Origin: Dyadobacter tibetensis Y620-1
GTDB lineage: Bacteria > Bacteroidota > Bacteroidia > Cytophagales > Spirosomataceae
Reading direction: 5' to 3'
DNA length: 64,000 bases
Assembly: GCF_000566685.1 (NCBI RefSeq)
Contig: NZ_AZQN01000007.1
Coordinates: forward strand, 1 to 64,000
Each line of letters opens with the position of its first letter. The stretch's first letter is position 1. A program made the position numbers and the translations under genes. A model generated the notes under the pieces. It did no database searches. It had not been told where the DNA came from and saw only the letters and a list, made by a program, of their open reading frames with translations. Positions 26,772 through 36,700 of this stretch are shown piece after piece.

Positions 26772-28001
26772 ATGAAACTATATGAAAATCTTAAGCGAAT
26801 TTCTACGCTTTTAATGGTCGCCATGCTGCTCGCCTGCGGCGAAGAAAACAGCAGAGGTCCAATAGAAAAAGACAATACTCCCCCAGCCCCGGTTTCGGAG
26901 GTTTTGGTAAAAAACACCCCGGGAGGGGCAGAACTGGTGTATGTACTGCCCTCAGATCCAGATCTTTTGCGTGTTGAAGCGAGCTTTGTACGTGGAGATA
27001 TCAAGATCACCAAAACCTCCTCGGTCTATAAGAATATGATAAGTCTGGATGGTCTAAAATCGGGTCAGCAACTGGAGGTTACGCTTACTACAGTCGATCG
27101 AAGTAACAACCATTCACAACCCGTTGTGGTGACGGTGAGTCCTCTGAAAGCCCCCATTGATGAACTTTACGATAGTTTTACCTTAAAAGAGGATTTTGGT
27201 GGAGTGAGGCTATCCTACGACAATAAGAACCAGGTTCAAGTAGAGCTTCAGATCCTAAAGAAGAATGGGCAGTCAGGTTTGTATGAATACCAGTCTTCTG
27301 CCTTTATTTCTAATAATCAGCGCTCTGGCTACAGCTTCCGGGGTTTTGATCCCACGGAAGCAGAATTTGCAGCAGTGGCCATCGATCGATGGAATAATAT
27401 TAGCGATACCATCTACGCCAAAGTTACGCCCATCAAGGAGCAACTGTTGGATATTCAAAAGTTCAAGAAAGTAGTTCCCGCTATTCCCAACGACTCTAAA
27501 GACGCCTTTGGATGGGTTATTGAGAACCTTTGGAATAATAATGTGAATGGCTCCGGCTTCCATACCAGCCAAACGGACGCCGGCGCATTGATAGTACCAT
27601 ATACCGAACCATATCCTGCTTTTTCCTTTGATCTGGGCGTTACGGCTAATATCAGTAGAATAAAATTCTGGCAAAGACAAGGTACCTGGATTTTTGCGCA
27701 TGGGAATCCCCGCTATTTTGAAATTTGGGGTATCGATAAAATACCGGATAATTACGATGGAACCTCCATGATCGGATGGACCAAACTCGTCGAAGATGGC
27801 GAAGTACTAAAACCATCGGGAGCTCCTTTAGGACAAAATAGTGCCGATGACGTAGCTCAGGCTGCTGCAGGGGAGGAATTTGAAAGCATCGACCCTTCCA
27901 AACCTATCAGATACATTCGGGTCATCAATAAGAAAAATTGGTCGGGTGCCAAATTCCTTCATTTGATGGAAATTAATTTATGGGGTAAAGTCATTGAATA
28001 G
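26772..28001 (+). CDS. DUF4959/DUF5126/DUF5000 lipoprotein (discoidin-like C-terminus)
   Basis: 409 residues. Lipobox MLLACG (Cys22). Residues about 30-130 resemble DUF4959 (PPAPVSEVLVKNTPGGAELV), about 130-240 DUF5126 and 250-409 DUF5000. The DUF5000 part shows the discoidin/F5-F8 hallmarks FSFDLGVTANISRIKFWQRQ and FEIWGIDK, and ends MEINLWGK. These three-domain proteins are regularly encoded after SusC/SusD and are thought to be surface glycan-binding proteins. No catalytic motif. The order SusC-SusD-DUF4959-DUF4998 is a recurring cassette in Bacteroidota, supporting the assignments of all four genes. Confidence 0.88.
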   Translation: MKLYENLKRISTLLMVAMLLACGEENSRGPIEKDNTPPAPVSEVLVKNTPGGAELVYVLPSDPDLLRVEASFVRGDIKITKTSSVYKNMISLDGLKSGQQLEVTLTTVDRSNNHSQPVVVTVSPLKAPIDELYDSFTLKEDFGGVRLSYDNKNQVQVELQILKKNGQSGLYEYQSSAFISNNQRSGYSFRGFDPTEAEFAAVAIDRWNNISDTIYAKVTPIKEQLLDIQKFKKVVPAIPNDSKDAFGWVIENLWNNNVNGSGFHTSQTDAGALIVPYTEPYPAFSFDLGVTANISRIKFWQRQGTWIFAHGNPRYFEIWGIDKIPDNYDGTSMIGWTKLVEDGEVLKPSGAPLGQNSADDVAQAAAGEEFESIDPSKPIRYIRVINKKNWSGAKFLHLMEINLWGKVIE

Positions 28002-28032
28002 ACTTCTTCAGTCATATCTAAAATTTACAAAC

Positions 28033-29076
28033 ATGATCTATAAACTAATTTTAAAATTGACGGGATCTGCCGTGCTGCTGATATTTATGGCGGCATGTAC
28101 CTCACTAGAAAATACTTTTAGTGAATTCAGCAAGGTTCCAGAAGCCACCTATGTAGGCACAGCCGATACCATTATTACCCAATCAGGCAAGGAAAAAGTT
28201 CGCTTTTCTATCGTCTACAACGCTGATCCTAAGATAGCTAAAGGTAGTCTCCGTATCCTAAATAACACCTTGTCTCATCAGTTTGTCATCAATAGGCAAC
28301 ATAGCGGTAAAGACACGGCACGAGTGGACTTGGATCTGCAGGAGGGCACCTATCGATTTATAGCTACCTTAATGGATAACCATGGCAATATGTCTCTGGA
28401 AAAATCACTCCTGGTAACCGTTTTAGGGGATAGTTATATCAAAACTTTATTATCCAGAGAGATCAGCTCCGTTCAATTTCAAAAATCAGGGGAGCCTGGG
28501 AAAAGTGGTGCTCTAGTAAATTTTGGAAAAAGCCATGATGGCTTACAGGACGTACGCATCAAGTACACGGATTCAAAAGGAAAGCCTAAGGAGGTGATGT
28601 TAGGAAAATTCAATTCCAGTATCTTGATTACAGATTTTGAAGTAGGTGGAAGGTTAGTAGCCGAAACTATTTATGCACCCATCAATCCCTTTTACGAGTT
28701 TAAGCCACTTATATCTTCGGAAGGAGTATTTCCGGTCTGCAGCCAACTGGCTGAGGTGACGTCTACAAGGCCTGTATTAGACTTTGGGGTTACCAGTAAA
28801 GTAATAAGTAAAATCAACACGGCTCAGATCACGTCGACCGACTGTGTAATTGACAAGGTAAGTCTGTCTACATCGGCTCCATTCGGTCTTAGCACGTCGG
28901 AAAAGGGACCTTTTACCACCAGTATAACCTTAGATACAAGCGTGGTTAATAAGCCAATCTATGTGTCTTTCGCTCCAGTATCGGGCTCGGCCAAAACGTA
29001 TGAGGGGGCAGTAACGGTTAGTGCCAAAAATGTGATGGATGTAACACTAATTACCTTAAAAGGAGTGGAAGAATAA
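28033..29076 (+). CDS. DUF4998-type surface lipoprotein
   Basis: 347 residues from ATG 28033. An upstream in-frame ATG at 27994 overlaps the previous gene and would put 13 polar residues before the signal peptide, so the start at 28033 (MIYKLILKLTGSAVLLIFMAAC) with lipobox Cys22 is preferred. The first about 150 residues match DUF4998: KVPEATYVGTADTI, KVRFSIVYNADPKIAKGSL, LDLQEGTYRFIATLMDN, GDSYIKTLLSR. The C-terminal part (TRPVLDFGVTSK to the end) resembles an Ig-like or choice-of-anchor domain. Probably a surface glycan-binding protein working with the SusCD pair; last gene of the operon, followed by a terminator. Confidence 0.82.
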   Translation: MIYKLILKLTGSAVLLIFMAACTSLENTFSEFSKVPEATYVGTADTIITQSGKEKVRFSIVYNADPKIAKGSLRILNNTLSHQFVINRQHSGKDTARVDLDLQEGTYRFIATLMDNHGNMSLEKSLLVTVLGDSYIKTLLSREISSVQFQKSGEPGKSGALVNFGKSHDGLQDVRIKYTDSKGKPKEVMLGKFNSSILITDFEVGGRLVAETIYAPINPFYEFKPLISSEGVFPVCSQLAEVTSTRPVLDFGVTSKVISKINTAQITSTDCVIDKVSLSTSAPFGLSTSEKGPFTTSITLDTSVVNKPIYVSFAPVSGSAKTYEGAVTVSAKNVMDVTLITLKGVEE

Positions 29077-29120
29077 GCCAGACGTCCTGTTCACGCAGTA
29101 GTTGGTCAGATTTAAGTTAG

Positions 29121-29162
29121 AAGGCCTGCCACCCCCTAAGGGAATAAGGGCAGGCCTTTTCC
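29121..29162 (+). terminator. Terminator of the SusC-SusD-DUF4959-DUF4998 operon
   Basis: Perfect 10-bp stem AAGGCCTGCC/GGCAGGCCTT (29121-29130 and 29149-29158) followed by TTCC, 45 bp after the last stop codon. The stem is symmetrical, so it may also serve the convergent minus-strand gene ending at 29188. Confidence 0.85.
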
Positions 29163-29187
29163 TATTTACTAAACTCTTATACTAATA

Positions 29188-30249
29188 CTAGTCATTGGTA
29201 TCCTTGCTTATTTTTTCATCGGCCTCTGCTTGTTCTTCCGCATCTGCCTCAGGCTCTTCCTGCTCCAAATGCGCAGCGGGCTCGTATTGCAAGGTAATCA
29301 CGATTGGAAAGTGGTCAGAATTAAAATTGATTCCCCTGATCAGTTTAATTAATTTAAAATCTGTAGAACAGAACACATGATCCAGAGGAAATCGCAGTAA
29401 GAACATTTTGGCATGAAAGGTATTGAAAAATCCCCTCCCTACCCTGGGGTCAAGAAGTCCACTGATTTTAGTGAATAAATGAGTGGTATGAGACCAGGCC
29501 ACATCGTTCAGGTCACCGATAACAATAGTGGGTTCATCTGCCTCCTTAGCCTCCTTACCAATCAGTAACAACTCTTTATCCCGTTCCGTGGATCGGACAT
29601 TTTCGCCTGGAACAGGTGGCGTTGGGTGTACGCAATAGAGCCGTATAGACTCTCCAGACGGAAGCTCTACCCAAGTTTTAATGGATGGTATATCTTTCTC
29701 TACTAAAAACCGCTTTTCAGTATCTCTCAGTTTATACCTTGAATAAAATAGCATACCGTATGTATTTTCCTGAGGAATCAGCATAGAGTAAGGGTATTTT
29801 TCCTTTAATACCTCCGTCCCTTGTTTCCAGAATTCATTGGTCTCTAATAAAAGGAGGATGTCGGGATCATATTTTTCTAACATGTGCAAACATCCTGCAA
29901 CATCAGTATTATCCTGAAATACATTGGAAGATACGATCCGCACCTGGTTTTTAGGATCGGACCTCTCCGCTCTTTTTATAACCGTATTGGCAAATATGGT
30001 AAATGGGAAAATCTGATAGATCAGATAGCAGGCATTGAGTAATAAGGCTCCAAATAAAAGGTGATCAAAACTGGTCTCCAAAAAATAATAACCAAAAATA
30101 CTCACCAAAATAACATTCAAAGTCAGCTTCTGAATCCGAGGGTATTCAAATACCCTGAAAGTCCAGTAATCACTTCTGATCATCGGCATCAAGGTGATCA
30201 GGAGCACCACTACGCCCAATGTTTCTAAACAAATTTTTAGTATATACAT
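29188..30249 (-). CDS. Membrane-anchored endonuclease/exonuclease/phosphatase family protein
   Basis: 353 residues. Three N-terminal hydrophobic segments (about 5-24, 42-58 and 65-88) anchor a C-terminal EEP-fold domain. Its signature residues are visible: Asn109 in VSSNVFQDN, Glu136 in LLLLETNEFW, Asp246 and Asn248 in IGDLNDVAW, the Asp290-His291 pair in PLDHVFCS and the SDH triad 311-313 in NSDHFPI. This is a metal-dependent phosphodiesterase or nuclease fold. In this membrane-anchored subgroup the substrate is unknown and the catalytic domain is probably periplasmic. The C-terminus is strikingly acidic (EQEEPEADAEEQAEADEK). Monocistronic, convergent with the operon ending at 29076. Confidence 0.88.
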   Translation of the reverse strand: MYILKICLETLGVVVLLITLMPMIRSDYWTFRVFEYPRIQKLTLNVILVSIFGYYFLETSFDHLLFGALLLNACYLIYQIFPFTIFANTVIKRAERSDPKNQVRIVSSNVFQDNTDVAGCLHMLEKYDPDILLLLETNEFWKQGTEVLKEKYPYSMLIPQENTYGMLFYSRYKLRDTEKRFLVEKDIPSIKTWVELPSGESIRLYCVHPTPPVPGENVRSTERDKELLLIGKEAKEADEPTIVIGDLNDVAWSHTTHLFTKISGLLDPRVGRGFFNTFHAKMFLLRFPLDHVFCSTDFKLIKLIRGINFNSDHFPIVITLQYEPAAHLEQEEPEADAEEQAEADEKISKDTND

Positions 30250-30540
30250 CCAATAGAATTCCTTACTTGTTCATATTTTTTATAGAATAACACTAAATAT
30301 TTTACTAGCGCTAACTCAAACTCTTAAAAAGTTGTTCAAGGTAGCATATTTGGAGCACAGGTTGTCCAAGGTACCCCAAATTTAACTGGTGAAAAATGTC
30401 TTAGAATAGTGTGCCTAAACACTTAGGTGACCTTATACAACTTATGCAAGGGCATAAATGTATGCAACGAATACCTATCCGAGCTAAGAATATGCTTATA
30501 TTGTGAAGTTAATCCTTTCCCCGTTCAGTCCATTTTTCTA

Positions 30541-31119
30541 ATGTCAGAGATACACTATTTGAATAGAATATTTAGTCCGGAAGATTTTACTACTTCCGAA
30601 TTGAAAACTATATTATCAAAGTTCACTAGTGTTCAGTTTACTAAAAATTCATATTTCCTCCAGGAGGGCATCATAGAAAACCATTATTGGTTTATAGAGA
30701 AAGGTTTTGCCCGAGCCTATGCTACCGATCCGGAAGGAAGAGATATCACCACTCATTTCTTTACCCCGGGAGACATCGTTATTGACTGGCCATCAATTTT
30801 CCTAAGAAGCCCTACCCGGGAAAATATACAGGCACTCACGGATTGCTATTGCTGGCAAATTGACTATGAATCATTCCAGGAACTTTTTCACAGCATAAGA
30901 AATTTTCGGGAGCACGGCAGAAGCATTTTGGTATCCAGTTATTTCAGTCTAAAAAAACAGCGTGTCTCTATGATTTCAGACCAAGCCAGGGAAAGATATT
31001 TAAATATGCTTCACGAAAAGCCTGAACTAATTCAAAACGTTTCTCTAAAATATATAGCTACCTATTTGGGGATTACCGATACCTCCTTAAGCCGAATAAG
31101 GAAGGAAATTTCCGAGTGA
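30541..31119 (+). CDS. Crp/Fnr-family transcriptional regulator
   Basis: 192 residues from ATG 30541. The frame opens at a GTG at 30427, but the added 38 residues are unlike the family and the usual length is about 190. The N-terminal cyclic-nucleotide-binding-like beta-barrel spans about 20-125 (YFLQEGIIENHYWFIEKGFA, then THFFTPGDIVIDWPS). A short C-terminal HTH ends the protein: LKYIATYLGITDTSLSRIRK. This is the common Bacteroidota Crp-like form, often of unknown effector and lacking the full cAMP pocket. Likely leads a small operon with a DUF1569 protein (76 bp on) and a membrane protein. Confidence 0.9.
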   Translation: MSEIHYLNRIFSPEDFTTSELKTILSKFTSVQFTKNSYFLQEGIIENHYWFIEKGFARAYATDPEGRDITTHFFTPGDIVIDWPSIFLRSPTRENIQALTDCYCWQIDYESFQELFHSIRNFREHGRSILVSSYFSLKKQRVSMISDQARERYLNMLHEKPELIQNVSLKYIATYLGITDTSLSRIRKEISE

Positions 31120-31165
31120 AATGATTTTCTTGTCATAGGACAATTTTTTTATACGTCGGGCCTTT

Positions 31166-31173
31166 TAGTTTTG
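31166..31173 (+). promoter_or_regulatory. Candidate Bacteroidota -7 promoter element
   Basis: TAGTTTTG matches TAnnTTTG and ends 22 bp before the ATG of the DUF1569 gene at 31196. A T-rich run at 31145-31150 lies near the expected -33 position but is not a clear TTTG box. If real, the DUF1569 gene can be transcribed independently of the Crp gene. Confidence 0.4.
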
Positions 31174-31195
31174 TCATTCACTATAACTATCAGGT

Positions 31196-31639
31196 ATGAA
31201 ATCTATTTTTGATCCCGAAACCCGTAAGGCTATCCTCGCCAGAATAAGCAATATTAGTGAACATGATACGGCCCTCTGGGGGAAAATGACACCATATCAA
31301 ATGGTCAGACATTGCTATCTGACGGATGAAATGACCCAGGGGCACAGACAATACAAGCGCCTTCTGATAGGAAGGCTGTTCGGATCCTTGGCCCTTAAAC
31401 AGATTCTGAAAGATGATCGGCCTATTTCAAAAAATCAGCCTACGCATCCTCAAATGAAAATAACCGATATGGGCGATCTGGAAACTGAGCGAAACAAATG
31501 GCTTGCCCTTATTGAGGACTACGCTCATTTTGAAAGGACAGAAATGATACATCCTTTTTTTGGCAAATTAAACAAGGATCAAATCGGAAGATTAGTCTTT
31601 AAGCATACCGATCATCATTTACGTCAATTCGGCAAGTAA
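31196..31639 (+). CDS. DUF1569 (DinB-like four-helix) protein
   Basis: 147 residues. The pattern KSIFDPETRKAILARISNIS, LWGKMTPYQMVRHCYLTDEM and the C-terminal HPFFGKLNKDQIGRLVFKHT, then DHHLRQFGK, fits DUF1569 of the DinB/YfiT superfamily. The conserved histidines (His42-like in RHC, and the KHTDHHLRQ cluster) suggest a metal-binding four-helix bundle in the cytoplasm. Activity unknown; some relatives act in thiol-dependent detoxification. Its stop is 2 bp from the next start, so it is co-transcribed with the membrane protein. Confidence 0.85.
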   Translation: MKSIFDPETRKAILARISNISEHDTALWGKMTPYQMVRHCYLTDEMTQGHRQYKRLLIGRLFGSLALKQILKDDRPISKNQPTHPQMKITDMGDLETERNKWLALIEDYAHFERTEMIHPFFGKLNKDQIGRLVFKHTDHHLRQFGK

Positions 31640-31641
31640 TT

Positions 31642-32382
31642 ATGGAACTTAAGACTCCGGTGCTTTTTCTCGCAATTAGCCTTCTTGCTATCGTTCTGTT
31701 CTACCTGGCTTCGGGTCGAAAAAGATGGGTGCTAACGGGTAGCTTCATCTGGCTAACCGTCATTGGTCTATTAGCCTATTTCAGGGTTTTTATAGATACC
31801 AGCATACCACCTAGGATACTAATAGTAATCCTGACAGCTTTTATATTAGGCATATTCACATATAGAAAACTGGAGCTAAGCACCATGAGCCTGCCCTTCC
31901 TTATGGCCATTCACGGGCTACGTTTGCCAGTAGAAATCGTGTTACTTCAACTATATCACCAAGGACTTGTCCCCGAGGTGATGACCTTTCAAGGATGGAA
32001 TTTTGATATTTTCATAGGTATTACCGGTCTATTATGGCTCCTGTTCCATGGAAGAATCAACATTTTGAACCATCCCATGCTTCTGCTAATATGGAATGTT
32101 CTGGGTTTTTGCATGTTAACGATCATAGTTCTTCTGGCCATTCTCACTTCTCCTCTTCCTTTTCAGGTCCTGGCCTTCGATCAGCCCAACAGAGCCGTGC
32201 TACAATTTCCTTATACCTTTCTACCCGCTTTTATTGTCCCCCTTGTTTATCTTGCTCATATATTAGAGATAAATAGATTAACAAAATATTTCCTTGCAAA
32301 CACGTTTCTAGAAAAAAAATCCCTTTTCGGGGGAGTCACTTCTTCTAAGCTCAACATTACTGATAATTCGTCATTTGAATAA
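31642..32382 (+). CDS. Integral membrane protein, about 7 transmembrane helices
   Basis: 246 residues, mostly hydrophobic, with about seven predicted membrane segments (for example LFLAISLLAIVLFYLASG, GSFIWLTVIGLLAYFRVFI and the segment around VLGFCMLTIIVLLAILTS). A conserved-looking IHGLRLPVEIVLLQLYHQG lies between helices 3 and 4. The last about 30 residues are hydrophilic. I do not recognise a named family. It follows the DUF1569 gene by 2 bp and probably works with it or is merely co-expressed. Confidence 0.75.
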   Translation: MELKTPVLFLAISLLAIVLFYLASGRKRWVLTGSFIWLTVIGLLAYFRVFIDTSIPPRILIVILTAFILGIFTYRKLELSTMSLPFLMAIHGLRLPVEIVLLQLYHQGLVPEVMTFQGWNFDIFIGITGLLWLLFHGRINILNHPMLLLIWNVLGFCMLTIIVLLAILTSPLPFQVLAFDQPNRAVLQFPYTFLPAFIVPLVYLAHILEINRLTKYFLANTFLEKKSLFGGVTSSKLNITDNSSFE

Positions 32383-32515
32383 TTTAAAGATATTATCCAA
32401 GAAAATCAATAATTGATAGCACGATTTTAATAACTTTTAAAACTATTTGCGGCCTCCCCCCTCTTCAATTTACCTGTTAGTACGAGTAAGGTACTGATAC
32501 GTAAATTAAGAATTG

Positions 32516-33604
32516 ATGAAGCATCATAAAGGAACCGGCTTTTTAGCTCTATTGCAGCGCTATATTGGCAATTCTACTACTTCCCAGGAAAAAAAGGCAA
32601 TGGATATATGGTACGATTCCCTGGGAGATCCGTCGGAAAATATGCCAACCTCTGAAGAAAAGTCTGTGATAGAGAAGCGGATATGGGGAAACGTAGAAAA
32701 GTTAACCACAGATCGTAACCCGCTGCCTGCAAGTCGTCCTGTGAGCTATTGGAATCATGGCATCTTCCGGATTGGATTAGCAGCTTCTGTAATTCTGACG
32801 CTAGGATTTATATATTTCTTTACCGAATTAGGTCGAACCAGCAGCTTCCCCGCTGAGGTTATTTCTAAAGAAGAGATAGAATCCCTGGAGAAAGTCATCA
32901 ATGATGGTTCAGCGCCGAAGACAGTAAATTTAGCTGATGGAAGTAGCGTTGTCTTAGATGCGGATGCCACCTTATATTTCCCCAAGACATTCCACGAATC
33001 GCATCGGACCGTTTATCTGGATGGTGATGGATTTTTCGACATTGCCAAAGACCCACAGAAACCGTTTTTAGTATACAGTGGGGATATCGTAACAAAGGTC
33101 CTGGGCACCAGTTTTACTATTCACCGGGATAAGGAATCAGGCAAGATGGAGGTGGCCGTGATTACCGGAAAAGTTATTGTAGAAAAATCAAATAAGAGCA
33201 GTAAATACTTCGAATCTAAAGATGAGGGATTTACGCTACGACCTAACGAAAAAGTATCCTATCTCCCCGAAAAACAGGAATATGTTACCGGATTGGTAGA
33301 CAAACCCGTGTTGATCGAAAAAAGTGAAGGTTTCATAGCGCCTAGTGCATTTATTTTTGACGATACGGCCCTATCAACGATTTTGGGTAAGCTGGAAAGG
33401 GCTTACGGAGTGGAGATTCAAGTACAGAATAAAGCGATCATGAACTGCACGGTTACAGCGGATTTAGGAACTGACGACCTGTTCTCCCAACTCGATATAC
33501 TCAATGCACTTCTAAATGCAGAATCAACCGTAACCGGAAAAGTGATCGTCATACGTGGCGGAGAGTGTAAGCCTTTTATTAATAAGAACCGTATGCCTAT
33601 GTAA
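32516..33604 (+). CDS. FecR-family anti-sigma factor
   Basis: 362 residues from ATG 32516; a TTG three bases upstream is in frame but less likely. Cytoplasmic N-terminus of about 80 residues, one transmembrane segment (about 84-103, FRIGLAASVILTLGFIYFFT), then the periplasmic FecR domain (about 125-225: DGSAPKTVNLADGSSVVLDA, FDIAKDPQKPFLVYSG, VKVLGTSFTIHRD-like) and a C-terminal DUF4974 region (ALSTILGKLERAYGVEIQVQ). FecR proteins receive a signal from the STN domain of a SusC-type transporter, here 151 bp downstream, and release an ECF sigma factor. Unusually, no sigma factor is encoded directly upstream or anywhere in the window. Confidence 0.93.
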   Translation: MKHHKGTGFLALLQRYIGNSTTSQEKKAMDIWYDSLGDPSENMPTSEEKSVIEKRIWGNVEKLTTDRNPLPASRPVSYWNHGIFRIGLAASVILTLGFIYFFTELGRTSSFPAEVISKEEIESLEKVINDGSAPKTVNLADGSSVVLDADATLYFPKTFHESHRTVYLDGDGFFDIAKDPQKPFLVYSGDIVTKVLGTSFTIHRDKESGKMEVAVITGKVIVEKSNKSSKYFESKDEGFTLRPNEKVSYLPEKQEYVTGLVDKPVLIEKSEGFIAPSAFIFDDTALSTILGKLERAYGVEIQVQNKAIMNCTVTADLGTDDLFSQLDILNALLNAESTVTGKVIVIRGGECKPFINKNRMPM

Positions 33605-33626
33605 ATACAAATTTTGCTACCAAAAA

Positions 33627-33654
33627 AACCGAAGATGTTACAGCATCTCCGGTT
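33627..33654. promoter_or_regulatory. Hairpin in the FecR-SusC spacer
   Basis: An 11-bp imperfect stem (AACCG-A-AGATG with CATCT-C-CGGTT, one A/C mismatch) and a 6-nt loop, 23 bp after the FecR stop and 102 bp before the SusC start. On the plus strand no T-run follows, so it is not a plain terminator for FecR. It could be a processing or stability element. On the minus strand it is followed by a T-run. Confidence 0.45.
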
Positions 33655-33755
33655 CAAATCAGCCCAAAAACCAGTTATCAAAAGGGTCCTTCATCTCTCA
33701 CAATGAAGCCGGGCTCCTATTGTTGAACCTTTCGAAATCCAACTAAGACAAAACA

Positions 33756-36700
33756 ATGAAAAAACCTAGACAATTCATAGCACCACTTGGTACTATTATG
33801 AAACTTTCATTTATTCAATTGATGTTGGCAGCCATTGCCAGTACCTCCTCCTTCGGCTATGAGGTGCGTGCGCAGGAGCTTTTAAATCAAAAAGTTAATT
33901 TATCTGTCCAACAGAAAGATATTAAAACCGTACTGGGAATATTAGAGGCCAAATCGAACATTAAATTCGTATACAGCCCCAAGTCTCTCCCGGTAGAGCG
34001 TCTGGTTACCCTTTCGCTTCAGAATAAAACCGTGGCCGAAGCCTTGGAGGAGCTTTTTCAACCCGACCAAATTACGACCAAACTGGTAAAGGATCGGATT
34101 GTGCTAAAACTAGCTAATGATGCGGAAACCGGTATGACACATCAAGCTCCAGCGTCGTATCAGTGGACCATCACGGGCAAGGTTACAGACGAAAAACAAG
34201 AGGCCCTGCCCGGTGTTAATATAGCCATAAAAGGCACCAATAAAGGAACTTCCACAGGCACAGATGGTAGCTACTCCCTTCAGATTCCGGAAGAAACTTC
34301 TGTATTGGTATTTTCGTATGTTGGATTTCTACCTACGGAAATTACTGTAACCAAGTCTGGCACAATCGATGTTGCTCTAAAAGTAGACACCAAGTCGTTG
34401 GAAGAAGTGGTGGTGGTAGGCTATGGTACCCAGAAAAAATCGACCCTTTCGGGTGCTGTTTACCAAGTTAGCGGCGATGAAGCCCTGCAAGGACGCGCTA
34501 CCACTAACGCAGCAGCAGCTCTGCAGGGACAAATTCCGGGTTTAACAATCACCCGTTCCTCTTCGCGACCAGGTAATGAAGGAACAAATATATCCTTAAG
34601 AGGCGGAATTTCGGTTAATGCGGTAAGTCCCATGATCGTTATTGACGGTATCGCCTCCTACCAGTGGGAACTGTCTCAGATCAACCCTAATGACATCGAA
34701 AGCATCTCAGTACTGAAGGATGCTGCCGCATCCATTTACGGAACCCGTGCCGCTGGCGGGGTGATATTGGTCACCACCAAAAGAGGAGAAACGGGCAAGG
34801 TACAGGTAAAGTATACAGGCAGTGCGCATTTGAACTACATCGGCAACCGATTCCCTGTGGCCTCCGGCCAGGAATGGGCATTAATGAATATCGAAGCGAA
34901 TAAGAACGATGCCATAGCCTCTGGAAGCCAGAACAACTGGTGGCTTTTCACAGAGGAAGAATATAGACGTCTGGCCAATAATGAGGCATTTTGGAGAAAT
35001 GATGGCAAACTACGGTTAGACCCAACCGCTAATCAGTTTGATGCCGTGTATGGCAACACCTGGGGCCAAAACCATAACCTAAGTTTCTCTGGAGGAACAG
35101 ACAAAATCCGAACCTATACTTCCCTTGGTTTTGCTAATGACCGCTCCTTGATCGATGTGGTATATGATGGCACAAAGAAGTACAATTTTAGAACGAACCT
35201 GGATTATACAGTCAATAAATTCCTAAAAGCGGAGGCCAATCTTTCTTATGATAAGCGTAAGGTAAGCTCACCATTAAGGGGAGTAGGAGAAGGTATTCAG
35301 GATATGTTTATCTTCCCACTGTACAACCCCGCAGGTCAGTTTTATGATGCTTTCGGAACCAACAACATTCTAGCCCGCCTCATCGAGGGGGGAAGAGCCA
35401 ATAATACCGAAGCGTTTTTCCGATTGGCGGGTAATGCCACTCTGGACATGGGATTTGTAAGACCGCTAAAGGGACTATCCTTCACCGCCAATGCAAATGT
35501 GAAAGAACGCAATGGTATCGATATCGATCGTAGCAATATGGTAACCATGTATGACTGGGCGGGAGAACTGGGTAAGCCAGATAATATTTTCTTTCAAACA
35601 AAACCTAATGATCAATGGGTAACCAATACGAGTAGAAGAAATCTTTATACCAGTTATGGTGCATTTGTTAACTATAACAAGTCCATTAGCCGTCACAACT
35701 TCTCATTCCTGGGAGGGGTAACCAGCGAGATCGAGCAAAGCGATGATCTCTATGCCCGCCGAGCCTATATGGCTTCCAACGATCTGGACGCTATTAATAC
35801 CGGCGATGCTACCTACGATGACAACAGTGGAAACTCCAACGCCTGGGCTTTAGTCTCCTATCTCGGCCGACTCAATTACGACTTCAATGAGACCCTTTTG
35901 TTACAGGTACAGTATCGTCGTGATGGTTCTTCCAAGCTTGCCGTAGAGAATAGATGGGCCGATTTTGTGGGTGCTGAAGCTGGTTTGAGGTTAACTCAAT
36001 TTAAATTCATGCAAAACCAACGGTTTATAGATAATCTTAAACTTAGAGCATCCTATGGTGAACTGGGTTCCCTATCCGGAATAGGCAATTATGATTATGT
36101 TTCGGCCATTGCCATGGGAACGACTGTATTTGGCACTACACCAAGCCAGACCCTTACGGCCAGGGTTAACGGACTTTCTTTTCGCGACAGATCCTGGGAG
36201 CGGGTAGCCTCTACCAACCTGGCAGTTGACTTCGCCCTGTTACAGAATCGCTTGAGCGGATCCTTCGATTATTTCGTACGTAAGAACAAGGGTATGCTGG
36301 TGAAATTGGTATATCCCTCCACATTAGGTACCGGTTCCCCATTTACCAATGATGGACATTTTGTAGCAAAAGGTTTCGAAGCTACCCTAAACTGGCAAGA
36401 TAGAATAGGTAAAGAACTTAGGTATAATATAGGTGTAAACCTTTCCGATGCTCGTACCGAGGTAACCAAATTTAATGGTACAGTGGCTATCAATGCCGGG
36501 ACCAACAGTGTGATAGAAGGGAAACCCCTCAATTCCATATATGTTTATAGAACCAACGGCTTTTTACAAAATGAAGAGGCCGTAGCTGAATACTATAAGG
36601 CAAACAGTGGCCCGGGTTCTTTTATTCCCTTGAATGGAACCACCAACCGATTAATTCCTGGTAGCGCAGCCAAAGTGGACTTGAATAATGATGGTGCCAT

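Noticed and set aside
30427..30540. Upstream GTG extension of the Crp-family gene
   Set aside because: Adds 38 residues unlike the family; the ATG at 30541 gives the normal length and N-terminus.
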